NCBI RefSeq assembly: GCF_008806755.1
Contig: NZ_WAAU01000003.1
Span: 117,411 to 181,410 of the forward strand
Direction: 5' to 3'
DNA length: 64,000 bases
Source of the DNA: Tenacibaculum aiptasiae
GTDB lineage: Bacteria > Bacteroidota > Bacteroidia > Flavobacteriales > Flavobacteriaceae
The stretch's first letter is position 1, and each line of letters opens with the position of its first letter. The notes beneath the pieces are model-generated. The model ran no database searches. It had not been told where the DNA came from and worked only from the letters and a program-made list of their open reading frames with translations. A program made the translations under genes and the position numbers. Positions 34,384-43,600 of the stretch are shown piece after piece.

Positions 34384-35208
34384 ATGAAAAAACTATCTAT
34401 TTTACTCTTATTATTTTCAGTAAATCTTATAGCTCAAAGTCCATGGACGAAAAAGAAAAACGAGGGATATGTACAATTATCTTTTACTACAATTTCTAAT
34501 TATGATGCATTGTACGGTAACCCAGATTATAGCACAAATCGTAAAATAAATGATAATACTTTACAATTATATGGAGAGTATGGTCTTTCAGATAAAACAA
34601 CTTTAATAGCTTCTGTACCTTTAAAAATGGTTAAATCTGGAGCTTTAGTACAACCAATTTCATTTACTACTGAGGAATCAAAAACATCATTAGGAAATAT
34701 TCAAATTGGAGTTAAGCATAATTTCTACAACAAAAAATGGTTATTAACAGGGCAATTAACAGTTGAAGCTAACACAAGTAGTTTTTCAATTGCTTCTGGT
34801 TTAAGAACTGGTTACGATGCTTGGACAGTTACACCATTATTTATTGCAGGAAGAGGATTTGATAGATGGTATATTCAAGCCTCAACAGGATTTGATATTA
34901 GAACTAACGATTATAGTAGTACATATAAGTTAGGTGGAGAAATAGGATATAAAGCTATAGATTGGTTATGGGTTGCTGGATTTTTAGATGGCGTAGCTTC
35001 TCTTAAAAACGGAGATGTTGCTTTACCACTTCAAAATGTTGCTACAGGATTATACGTAAATGATCAAAGTTTTGCCGCATTTGGATTAAAACTAATAGGA
35101 GAAGTTAGCGATAAAACAGGAATCAATTTTGGTTTTGGAGGAGCATTTGCTGGAAGAAATGTACCTAAAAAAGCAGCATTAACTTTCGGATTATATCATA
35201 AATTTTAA
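34384..35208 (+). CDS. Predicted outer-membrane beta-barrel protein
   Basis: This 274-residue protein has a signal peptide (MKKLSILLLLFSVNLIAQ). The rest is built of alternating amphipathic strands such as LQLYGEYGLSDKTTLIASVPL, LGNIQIGVKHNFYNKKW and TWTV-like aromatic strand ends, finishing with ALTFGLYHKF, a C-terminal aromatic typical of barrel insertion signals. It resembles the 'transporter'/phenol MetA-like barrels often annotated in Flavobacteria. The substrate is unknown. It is a single gene between a large intergenic region and a terminator. Confidence 0.82.
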   Translation: MKKLSILLLLFSVNLIAQSPWTKKKNEGYVQLSFTTISNYDALYGNPDYSTNRKINDNTLQLYGEYGLSDKTTLIASVPLKMVKSGALVQPISFTTEESKTSLGNIQIGVKHNFYNKKWLLTGQLTVEANTSSFSIASGLRTGYDAWTVTPLFIAGRGFDRWYIQASTGFDIRTNDYSSTYKLGGEIGYKAIDWLWVAGFLDGVASLKNGDVALPLQNVATGLYVNDQSFAAFGLKLIGEVSDKTGINFGFGGAFAGRNVPKKAALTFGLYHKF

Positions 35209-35235
35209 AAAGTAAGGAAATCCCCTACTTTTTTT
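35207..35235 (+). terminator. Terminator after the beta-barrel gene
   Basis: An 8-bp stem (35207-35214 with 35226-35233) topped by a GG/CC pair and a short loop is followed by a T run; it begins inside the stop codon of the gene. Confidence 0.7.
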
Positions 35236-35289
35236 ATGGCAAAAATAAAAGATGAAACATAAAATTAATGTAGTTTGCGTTATCAACTA

Positions 35290-35368
35290 ACCAAACTTAA
35301 GCTTTGATTAGCTTAAATGGTTTTTGCCAATTCAAATAATACAAAGCGAGCTTAGGCTCGCTTTTTTT
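35290..35368 (+). ncRNA. Possible small RNA or gltX leader ending in a terminator
   Basis: Between the barrel gene terminator and gltX two hairpins follow each other. The first pairs TTAAGCT (35297-35303) with AGCTTAA (35310-35316) and ACCA (35290-35293) with TGGT (35318-35321). The second, AAAGCGAGC (35343-35351) with GCTCGCTTT (35356-35364), has a TTAG loop and an 8-T run and is a textbook terminator. The gltX promoter lies after it, so this is either an independent short transcript or a backup terminator. No convincing start promoter was found for it. Confidence 0.35.
35343..35368 (+). terminator. Terminator just upstream of the gltX promoter
   Basis: A perfect 9-bp G+C-rich stem with a 4-nt loop and a T run. 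It stands 44 bp before the gltX start codon and 17 bp before the gltX -7 element. Confidence 0.9.
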
Positions 35369-35384
35369 ATGATTATATTAAAAC

Positions 35385-35392
35385 TATCTTTG
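35385..35392 (+). promoter_or_regulatory. -7 promoter element of gltX
   Basis: TATCTTTG matches the TAnnTTTG consensus exactly and is 19 bp before the ATG. No TTG lies at the usual distance upstream, which is occupied by the terminator's T run. Confidence 0.6.
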
Positions 35393-35411
35393 CGCTTTCA
35401 AATTAAAAACA

Positions 35412-36929
35412 ATGACTGATAACGTAAGAGTACGCTTTGCTCCTAGTCCAACAGGACCATTACACATGGGTGGTGTTAGAACCGCATTATTCAATTATTT
35501 ATTTGCAAAAAAATATAACGGAACTTTTGTTTTACGTATTGAAGATACAGATCAAACTCGTTATGTAGCAAATGCAGAACAATACATCATAGATTCTTTA
35601 GAATGGTGTAATATACCATTTGATGAAGGACCAGGAAAAAATGAAAAATTCGGACCATACCGTCAGTCAGAACGAAAAGAATTATATAAGCAGTATGCCG
35701 ATTTATTAATTGAAAAAGGATGGGCATATTACGCTTTTGATACAGCTGAAGAGTTAGATGCACACCGTAAAAACCATGAAGAAAATGGTAAAACATTTAT
35801 CTACAATTGGCATAATCGCGAAAAATTACAAAACTCTTTAGCGCTTTCTGAAGAAGAAGTAGCTACTAAAATAGCTGCTGGTGATAAATATGTAGTTCGT
35901 TTTAAAACACCACAAGACGAAACATTAATCATGCAAGATGAAATACGTGGGACTATTAAAATAGACACAAATACCTTAGACGATAAAGTATTATTTAAGT
36001 CAGACGGAATGCCAACGTATCATTTAGCAAACATTGTTGATGATCATTTAATGGAAATATCACATGTAATTCGTGGTGAAGAATGGTTGCCTTCTCTCCC
36101 ACTTCACATGTTATTGTATAAAGCTTTTGGTTGGGATGCACCAAAATTTGCACACTTACCATTAATTTTAAAGCCAGTAGGAAAAGGAAAATTAAGCAAA
36201 CGTGATGGAGATAAATTAGGTTTTCCAGTATTTCCATTAGAATATACCAACGAAGAATCAGGAGATGTTTCTAGAGGATATAAAGAAGACGGATATTTTA
36301 ACGATGCATTTATTAATATGCTTGCTTTCTTAGGATGGAATCCTGGTACAGAGCAAGAAATATTCTCTTTAGAAGAATTAGTAAAAACATTCGATTTAGC
36401 AAGAGTTAGTAAATCTGGTGCCAAGTTTAGTCCAGATAAAACAAAATGGTTTAATCAACAGTATTTACAGCTTAAAACAGATAAAGAGTTGACTGATTTA
36501 TACTTGCCAATTCTTGAAGAAAAAGGAATCAATAGTGATGTAGATTATACAGAGAAAGTGGTTTCTTTAATAAAAGAGAGAGCAGTTTTTGTAGCTGATT
36601 TCTGGGATTTATCAAGTTTCTTCTTTGAAAATCCTACAGAATATGATGCAAAAGCAGCAAAAAAACAATGGAAAGAAACAACAGGAGCTTTAATGACTGA
36701 ATTAACAGAAGTTATTTCTAACATTGAAGATTTTTCTATTGAAAACTCACAAACTGAAATTAAAGGATGGATTACCTCAAAAGAAATAGGGTTTGGAAAA
36801 GTAATGCAACCACTTCGTTTGAGTTTAGTTGGTAAGTTAGCAGGACCAGATTTGTTTGAAATTATGACAATGATAGGAAAAGAAACTACTTTACAACGCA
36901 TAAAAAATGCAATTGAGAAGTTATCATAA
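35412..36929 (+). CDS. gltX: Glutamyl-tRNA synthetase
   Basis: This 505-residue class I synthetase charges tRNA-Glu. The HIGH-type motif appears as RFAPSPTGPLHMGGVRTALFN near the N-terminus and the KMSKS-type motif as VGKGKLSKRDGDKLGFPV at about residue 258. The middle segment FKSDGMPTYHLANIVDDHLM and the helical anticodon domain after residue 370 fit the family. The length is normal for Bacteroidota. It is a single gene with its own promoter and a terminator at 36932-36962. Confidence 0.97.
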   Translation: MTDNVRVRFAPSPTGPLHMGGVRTALFNYLFAKKYNGTFVLRIEDTDQTRYVANAEQYIIDSLEWCNIPFDEGPGKNEKFGPYRQSERKELYKQYADLLIEKGWAYYAFDTAEELDAHRKNHEENGKTFIYNWHNREKLQNSLALSEEEVATKIAAGDKYVVRFKTPQDETLIMQDEIRGTIKIDTNTLDDKVLFKSDGMPTYHLANIVDDHLMEISHVIRGEEWLPSLPLHMLLYKAFGWDAPKFAHLPLILKPVGKGKLSKRDGDKLGFPVFPLEYTNEESGDVSRGYKEDGYFNDAFINMLAFLGWNPGTEQEIFSLEELVKTFDLARVSKSGAKFSPDKTKWFNQQYLQLKTDKELTDLYLPILEEKGINSDVDYTEKVVSLIKERAVFVADFWDLSSFFFENPTEYDAKAAKKQWKETTGALMTELTEVISNIEDFSIENSQTEIKGWITSKEIGFGKVMQPLRLSLVGKLAGPDLFEIMTMIGKETTLQRIKNAIEKLS

Positions 36930-36931
36930 AT

Positions 36932-36962
36932 AAAAAAATCCGGTTTAAAACCGGATTTTTTT
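36932..36962. terminator. Bidirectional terminator after gltX
   Basis: Inverted arms AAAAAAATCCGGTTT and AAACCGGATTTTTTT are almost contiguous and have A/T runs on both sides; it serves gltX and the convergent beta-barrel gene. Confidence 0.9.
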
Positions 36963-36980
36963 ATGTGTTTAGTTTTCTAT

Positions 36981-37574
36981 TTAAAACTGATTGTAGTAGC
37001 ATGAAGCACTTGATTTATTAGGTGAATTGCCACCAGACATATTATTCCAATTCAACCTAAATACAACACTCAAAGTCCCTTGGATATGAGAACGCATGCT
37101 TTCAAAGCTCTCTAATGAATGCTTGTAATATACTTGAGGATTTATACCTATAGTATCGGTTAACCAGTAAATACCACCCGCACCAATATTAAACGTTGGT
37201 GTCATCTTTCTTTCAGAATCAACCACACTTCCACCAGCGAAAACATAAGGACTAAAATTCTCAAAAAGAGGATTTAAGTTATAACGAAAAGATGCGTCTA
37301 ATGAAAAATATTTAGCTGAATTTTTGATTAATCCAATATCATCAATTGTATTAAATGACATGGCTCCGTCTAAAGAAAATCGCTCACCAATTGGCATTGT
37401 TAAACTGATAACAGGTACTTGAAATAAAGCCCCATCGCCAATAAAAGCAGCATCACTTGAACTAAATTTTGTAACTCCCATTCCAATACCAATTTGCCAA
37501 GAATCGTTCAAATTTTGGGAAAATAAATTTATAGAACTGCAAAGTAAGGCTATAAGTAAAATTTTATTCTTCAT
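36981..37574 (-). CDS. Outer-membrane beta-barrel protein (OmpA-N-like)
   Basis: This 197-residue protein has a signal peptide (MKNKILLIALLCSSINLFSQ). The mature part shows an eight-strand OmpA-like pattern: WQIGIGMGVTKF, FQVPVISLTMPIGERFSLDGAMSFN, FSLDASFRYNL, FSPYVFAGG, FNIGAGGIYWLTDTIGINPQVYYKH and LSVVFRLNW. It lacks an OmpA C-terminal peptidoglycan domain and ends with a short Ser/Asn tail. Its role is unknown, perhaps structural. Confidence 0.82.
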   Translation of the reverse strand: MKNKILLIALLCSSINLFSQNLNDSWQIGIGMGVTKFSSSDAAFIGDGALFQVPVISLTMPIGERFSLDGAMSFNTIDDIGLIKNSAKYFSLDASFRYNLNPLFENFSPYVFAGGSVVDSERKMTPTFNIGAGGIYWLTDTIGINPQVYYKHSLESFESMRSHIQGTLSVVFRLNWNNMSGGNSPNKSSASCYYNQF

Positions 37575-37629
37575 TAAATAGTAGATTTATTATAATAACT
37601 TGGTTAGCGCGAATTTAGTATAAATCTGT

Positions 37630-38064
37630 TTAAATAGCGTTTACTTTTTTTATTGCATTAGTAAAATCATCCAAGTCATTATCGTTCAATACTAAGTGCA
37701 AAGCTTCATCACATACTTTTTCAACATTATCTGTTGGAAAATGTAAAGCAACAGCTATTTTTTGCATTAAAATCACCTGATCCTTGTCAACATGTTCATC
37801 GGCAAAAATCATTTTAGTTAAACGATATAAACGTTCAATACGCTCATCGTAGCTCACAGGAGGATTGACAGGAAATTTTTCAGGATTTTTTAAAATTTCA
37901 TCATACTCACTTTTATTAATGTGTAATTTTTTAGCAGCTCTATCTAAAAGTTTCTGCTCCCCTTCTGAAATAATTCCATCAGTCTTTGCAATTTTTACAA
38001 CACTAGCAAAATGACCTTTTTCTTGTTTGTGTTTTCCGCTTGAATATAAATCTGAAATAGCCAT
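37630..38064 (-). CDS. TerB-like protein
   Basis: This 144-residue all-helical protein has the TerB pattern: VVKIAKTDGIISEGEQKLLDRAAKKLHI with acidic residues in two symmetric repeats and a second half MIFADEHVDKDQVILMQKIAVALHF. TerB domains bind metals and occur in tellurite resistance and phage-defence clusters, but also alone as here. I chose the start at MAISDLYSSGKHKQ (38064); an upstream in-frame start would add a hydrophobic stretch atypical of the family. No ter genes are near. Confidence 0.85.
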   Translation of the reverse strand: MAISDLYSSGKHKQEKGHFASVVKIAKTDGIISEGEQKLLDRAAKKLHINKSEYDEILKNPEKFPVNPPVSYDERIERLYRLTKMIFADEHVDKDQVILMQKIAVALHFPTDNVEKVCDEALHLVLNDNDLDDFTNAIKKVNAI

Positions 38065-38443
38065 ATCTAAATTTTTTAAGATTAATAAGTTTTTAATATT
38101 TAGAAGCAGGGATTCAAAAAAAGTCACGAGTAACTTTTCTATTAAATTTAAGAAATTTGTCAAAAAAACAAGAATTGATTTTTTTTATGTTGTTGTTTTT
38201 AAGTATAAATTTTAGTAATTAAAACAACTCTCTCAAGGTTTTTTTAAGCGTATTTTAAAAATGGCCTTATAGAATTGTTGTTATTTATTTAAAAGAGCCT
38301 AAAAACTACCTAAAATTAAGTTTTTACATTTTTTTGACTCAAAAATTCACTTTTGAGTGTTTTTTGAAAATTTAAATAAAATTTTATGATCAAATTAAAA
38401 ATTATATAAGGAAATTCTATTTTAAAAAAATAAATCCTAAACA
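38065..38443. other. Gene-free AT-rich stretch
   Basis: I see no credible gene in this stretch between the TerB-like gene and the hairpin at 38444. It is A/T-rich with T runs near 38170 and 38330 and contains the likely promoter of the TerB gene, which I cannot place. A few weak inverted repeats are not distinctive. Confidence 0.5.
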
Positions 38444-38476
38444 ATGTTTTACATGAAAAAATTTCATGTGGAACAT
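38444..38476. repeat. 15-bp hairpin, probable terminator of the DRGH nuclease gene
   Basis: The arms 38444-38458 and 38462-38476 pair over 15 positions, two of them G-T, around a 3-nt loop. It begins 6 bp after the nuclease stop on the minus strand. The right arm, read on the minus strand, is TGTTCCACATGAAATT, which matches 13 of 16 positions of the B. subtilis parS sequence, but the T run expected of a strong terminator is weak. Confidence 0.55.
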
Positions 38477-38481
38477 TTCAA

Positions 38482-39216
38482 TTAATAATCCCAAATAGGA
38501 TTTGGAAATTTTTTTTGTTGATGAAGATCACCTCCATCGATACGATCCCAAAATCTTCCACCAACTTTTTGTTCGGCGTCATAAGTAACAACTAAATAGT
38601 CTTCTAATTCACCACTCAGTTGTCTATTCTCCATTTCAAAAGTCCATAAAGACAAACGACCTTTATCATCTTCGGCTAAAACACTTTTAACAAAAGCATG
38701 AGGAATAGGAACATCGATACCATATTCGTTAGAAGAATCGCCAATAGTTTTAATTTTTTGATCAAAATAGAAAACAGGAGCGGTAAGCACATAAGTTTCT
38801 AAAATTTCAGGTTTATCGTTGAGTTTTCTGATAGCTTCTTCTAATTTTCTCCAAATTCTACGATTAAAATATGGTTTTTGAGGAGACATATTCGATAGTA
38901 AAAAGGTTTCACTATTTTGAATTTCCAGAATATCACTATTTGCACTGGCCACAAGGTGTCCACGGTCGTAACCACTATTTTTATAAGCCCCTAAACCAGC
39001 ACGAAAACGTTTTGGAATTCTAGTATCAGCACGAAAATTATTCATACGATCGGCTTTGGTTAGTAAATACTTATTTCTGTTAATAATTTCTAGTGTCCAT
39101 TTGGCTTGTCTGAAATACCAAGAGTAACCAATAGTAAAATAACGGCCTACTAAAATTTCATCGCATACAGGAGCACCATAACGAAGTTCAGGTTGGATTT
39201 GAAATGGATTATTCAT
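38482..39216 (-). CDS. DNA/RNA non-specific endonuclease (NUC1/DRGH family) without a signal peptide
   Basis: This 244-residue protein has the beta-beta-alpha-Me nuclease signature GYDRGHLVASANSD with the catalytic His at about residue 86, followed by FLLSNMSPQKPYFNRRIWRKLE, where the Asn binds Mg. Most members are secreted with a signal peptide; this one starts MNNPFQIQPELRYGAPV, with no hydrophobic segment, so it would remain in the cytoplasm unless exported by another route. I see no immunity gene beside it. It degrades both DNA and RNA in relatives. Confidence 0.88.
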   Translation of the reverse strand: MNNPFQIQPELRYGAPVCDEILVGRYFTIGYSWYFRQAKWTLEIINRNKYLLTKADRMNNFRADTRIPKRFRAGLGAYKNSGYDRGHLVASANSDILEIQNSETFLLSNMSPQKPYFNRRIWRKLEEAIRKLNDKPEILETYVLTAPVFYFDQKIKTIGDSSNEYGIDVPIPHAFVKSVLAEDDKGRLSLWTFEMENRQLSGELEDYLVVTYDAEQKVGGRFWDRIDGGDLHQQKKFPNPIWDY

Positions 39217-39455
39217 TTTTCTTTTTTATAAAATTTAGTTGTTAAATTACTGAAAATAAGTTAATTGAATATTTGTAAAACGTTAATTTTAAGAGGTTTA
39301 TAAAATATATGGCTGAAGAAAAATTGTATTTACAAAATGAAAAGTTCCACGTGTAGTAAGTTTAAAAACAAACAAACTTCTATATTTTAAACGTTTTTCT
39401 ACATGTAAAATTGGAAGAACTACTTTGCTCCTCTCCTATTAAATAACTAAGTTTA

Positions 39456-40157
39456 ATGACAGAAAAGAAAAGGTTTTTAACAATGGAAAACGTAGAAATA
39501 TTCGAAGATAAAAGAGCTACCAATTACAATGAATTTGTTGAGGCTTGGATACCAAACTACCATTATTTTTTAAGCAAATTACCACAGATTTTAAGTCAAA
39601 CAACCAACAAAAAATTACTGGTAGCAGGTTGTGGAACAGGTAACGAAATAGCCTATTTTATAGAGAATTCTAAGCAATGGGAAATTTTAGGAGTAGATCC
39701 GTCGCCAGAAATGATAGCACAAGCTAGAAAAAAGCTACAAGAATATAAAAATGTAACTTTAATCGAAGGATTGGTAAGTGACTTAAGTTCATCACAAAAA
39801 TTTGGAGCTGCTACCCTACTATTGGTACTGCATTTTATGGAAGATGATGGTACGAAGCTAAACTTATTAAAAAGTATAGCAGAGAGGTTGGAAAACAACG
39901 CTCCATTGGTATTATTAGACATTACAGGAACTAAAAAACAACTCAAAGAAAACTTACAAATATTAAGACAGCTTTTACCAAAAACAATTACGGAAGAAGA
40001 GATAAACAATCGCTTGTATCGTATAGAAAATAAGTTAAAATCAGTATCGGAAGAACGATTAAGAGAATTGCTTATAAAAGCTGGATTTGAAGCACCTTTA
40101 CGCTTTTTTCAAACATCTATTTATATGGGTTGGATAACTACAAAAAGAACGAATTAA
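39456..40157 (+). CDS. Class I SAM-dependent methyltransferase
   Basis: This 233-residue protein has the Rossmann motif LLVAGCGTGNEIAYF at about residues 55-69 and the acidic ILGVDPSPEMIAQAR strand, with VLLDITGTKK after motif II. The C-terminal part RELLIKAGFEAPLRFFQTSIYMGWI suggests a ubiquinone/menaquinone-type or small-molecule acceptor. The start at 39456 could alternatively be the ATG at 39483. Its substrate is unknown. The next gene begins 10 bp downstream. Confidence 0.88.
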   Translation: MTEKKRFLTMENVEIFEDKRATNYNEFVEAWIPNYHYFLSKLPQILSQTTNKKLLVAGCGTGNEIAYFIENSKQWEILGVDPSPEMIAQARKKLQEYKNVTLIEGLVSDLSSSQKFGAATLLLVLHFMEDDGTKLNLLKSIAERLENNAPLVLLDITGTKKQLKENLQILRQLLPKTITEEEINNRLYRIENKLKSVSEERLRELLIKAGFEAPLRFFQTSIYMGWITTKRTN

Positions 40158-40167
40158 ATTATATAAA

Positions 40168-40614
40168 ATGCTAAAGAAAATAGACAAAGTTTTAGCTGCT
40201 TTTGGAAACATTAGAGCTATGAAAAGAACACATGTTGATACTTATACAGAAGGAAGGATAAATGAAATAAAAGGTGATCAAATTGCAGGAAATAATCTAT
40301 TAGGTATTTGGATTACATTCAACGAATTGGCTGGTTATAAGTTCTTGGAATTAGCTATGCTTAGCAGAACAGAAATAAAAACATTTAAAGGTGTAGAGTT
40401 ATCTTTTTTGGGAGGGGAAGTAGAAATGTATATAGATTCTGATACTAAAGAAATAAGTTCTGATTTTTCTAATATTTCCAATAGATGGTTAACACATATA
40501 AGTTTTGAAGTAAGTGATGAAGATATAGATTTTATAACAAAAAAAGAGTATGAAATTATTCAAATAGAGAGTAAAAAGAAGCAAATTAGATTTAAAACAA
40601 CTAACAATAGTTAA
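40168..40614 (+). CDS. Conserved-looking protein of unknown function
   Basis: This 148-residue protein has no signal peptide. It reads as an alpha/beta domain: LLGIWITFNELAGYKFLELAML, then a strand-rich part FKGVELSFLGGEVEMYIDSDTKEISSDFSN and a final NRWLTHISFEVSDEDIDFI helix-strand region. I do not recognise a family. It follows the methyltransferase gene by 10 bp, so both probably come from one transcript. Confidence 0.75.
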   Translation: MLKKIDKVLAAFGNIRAMKRTHVDTYTEGRINEIKGDQIAGNNLLGIWITFNELAGYKFLELAMLSRTEIKTFKGVELSFLGGEVEMYIDSDTKEISSDFSNISNRWLTHISFEVSDEDIDFITKKEYEIIQIESKKKQIRFKTTNNS

Positions 40615-40687
40615 AAGCAACTAATTTTAGAAAAATTTAAAATTAGAAAAAAAATAATACTCGTATTTTAGCTCAAAATTTTTTAGG

Positions 40688-43600
40688 TTGAGTAAGCAAA
40701 CTATTGTAAATTATTACCAACAATCGGATAATGTAAACCAGATTGTTAGTGCATTTCAACAAGAACAACACCATTTTCAAATAACGAATTTGGTTGGTTC
40801 TTCGTTGTCTTTTGTTATTTCAGAATCATTTAAAAAAGCCGATAAACCTTACTTGTTAGTACTAAACGATAAGGAAGAAGCCGCTTATTATTTAAACGAT
40901 TTAGAGCAATTATTAGGCGATAAAAACGTACTGTTTTACCCAGGTTCATATCGAAGACCTTATCAGATAGAAGAAACGGATAATGCGAATGTATTACTGC
41001 GTTCAGAGGTATTAAACCGAATTAATTCTCGAAAGAAACCAGCCATTATAGTTACTTATCCAACTGCTCTATTTGAAAAAGTAGTAACTAAGAAAGAACT
41101 AGAAAAAAACACACTAAAAATTACGGTTAGTGAAAATGTTTCGCCAGATTTTGTCAACGAAGTATTGTTTGAATATAATTTCAATCGAGTAGATTTTGTT
41201 ACAGAACCAGGAGAATTCTCGGTACGTGGAGGAATTATTGATGTGTTTTCATTTTCCAATGACGAACCGTATCGTATAGAGTTTTTTGGCGACGAAGTTG
41301 ATAGTATTCGAACCTTTGATGTAGAAACTCAACTATCAAAAGAAAAGCTGAAGAAAGTAAGTATAATGCCAAATGTAGAAAACAAGGCATTACAAGAAAA
41401 AAGAGAGAGTTTTTTAAAGTACATCTCTTCAAAAACAGCCATTTTTGTCAAGAATGTTGATATTCTTACAGGAAATTTAGATAAGTTTTATAGAAAAGCA
41501 GAGCTATCATTTGCCGAATTATCAACAGAAATAAAACATTCGGAGCCTAAAGAGTTATTTTGTAATGGAGAACTCATAAAAAATCAATTACAAGAGTTTA
41601 CAACCGTAAAAATTGGAACAACAGTAGATGAAAAACTAACAAAAGTTAGTTTTGATACCCATCCACAACCTTCATTCAATAAAAAATTCGATTTATTAAT
41701 TCAGAATTTTAACGAGTTTTCGGCTAAAGGATTTACCAATTATATTTTTTGTGCTAATGAAAAACAAGCACAAAGGTTCCACGATATTTTTGACGATGGT
41801 GAACAAGATGTTTCATATGAAACAATTGTATTCCCTTTGTATCAGGGGTTTGTTGATTTAGAAAACAAAATAGTTTGTTATACAGATCATCAAATATTTG
41901 AACGTTATTACAAATTCCGTTTAAAGAATGGATATGCTAAAAAGCAGTCAATAACCCTAAAAGAACTAACAAAATTAGATATTGGCGACTATGTAACTCA
42001 TATAGACCACGGAATAGGAAAGTTTGGAGGATTACAAAAAATAGACGTAGAAGGAAAAAAGCAAGAAGCTATTAAACTAGTTTATGGCGATCGCGATATT
42101 TTGTATGTAAGCATCCACTCGTTGCATAAAATCTCGAAGTTTAATGGAAAGGATGGTAAGCCACCTAAAGTATATAAACTAGGCTCAGGTGCTTGGAAAA
42201 AGGTAAAACAGAAAACCAAGGCAAGAGTAAAGCATATAGCATTTAACTTAATTCAGTTATATGCAAAGAGAAAGTTACAAAAGGGATTTGCTTTTGGTCC
42301 AGATACTCACATGCAGCATGAGCTAGAAGCAAGTTTCTTGTATGAAGATACACCAGATCAGTACACATCTACACAAGATGTAAAGGCAGATATGGAAAAA
42401 GAACAACCTATGGATCGTTTGGTTTGTGGTGATGTTGGTTTTGGAAAAACAGAAGTAGCCGTGCGTGCAGCATTTAAGGCAGTAGATAACGGAAAACAAG
42501 TAGCTGTTTTAGTACCAACAACAGTTTTAGCGTTTCAGCACTTTAAAACCTTCTCTGAGCGATTAAAAGACTTTCCGGTTAGTATTGACTATTTAAACCG
42601 ATTTAGGACCGCAAAACAGCGAAAAGGCGTTTTAGAAGGTGTTACCGATGGTAGTGTAGATATTGTAATAGGAACACATCAATTAACCAACAAGAGCATA
42701 AAATTTAAAGATTTAGGACTGTTAATTATTGATGAAGAACAAAAGTTTGGAGTAGCCGTAAAAGACAAGTTAAAAACTATTAAAGAAAACGTAGATACGC
42801 TAACCTTAACTGCAACACCAATTCCAAGAACATTGCAGTTTAGTTTAATGGCCGCACGTGATTTATCGGTAATAAAAACCCCACCACCTAACCGTCATCC
42901 AATAGAAACCAATGTAATTCGCTTTAGCGAAGAGAGCATTCGAGATGCAATTTCTTACGAGGTTTCACGTGGAGGACAGGTGTTTTTTATTCACAATAGA
43001 ATAGAAAATATAAAGGAAGTAGCTGGTTTGTTACAACGATTGGTACCAAGTGCTAAAATTGGTATAGGCCACGGTCAAATGGAAGGAAAAAAGCTAGAAG
43101 AATTGATGCTTGGTTTTATGAACAATGAATTTGATGTATTAGTATCAACTACCATTATTGAAAGTGGATTGGATGTACCTAATGCAAATACCATTTTTAT
43201 AAACAATGCTAATAATTTTGGACTGTCTGACCTTCATCAAATGCGTGGACGTGTAGGACGTTCAAACAAAAAAGCTTTTTGTTACTTTATTACACCTCCA
43301 TATCATATGATGACAGACGATGCTCGTAAGCGTATACAAGCCTTAGAGCTGTTTTCTGAATTAGGTAGTGGATTGAATATAGCCATGAAAGATTTAGAAA
43401 TTCGTGGAGCTGGAGACTTATTAGGAGGTGAACAAAGCGGATTTATTAATGATATTGGTTTTGATGCTTATCAGAAGATATTACAAGAAGCTATAGAAGA
43501 GCTAAAAGAAAACGAGTTTAAAGAATTATATCCGGTAGATGAAAATGCACCAAAAGAATACGTAAAAGAGGTGCAAATTGATACCGATTTTGAGATTCTT

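Noticed and set aside
39344-39353. GTTCCACGTG half-site upstream of a methyltransferase gene
   Set aside because: Only one arm matches; the other reads TAGTAAG. Not enough for a parS call.
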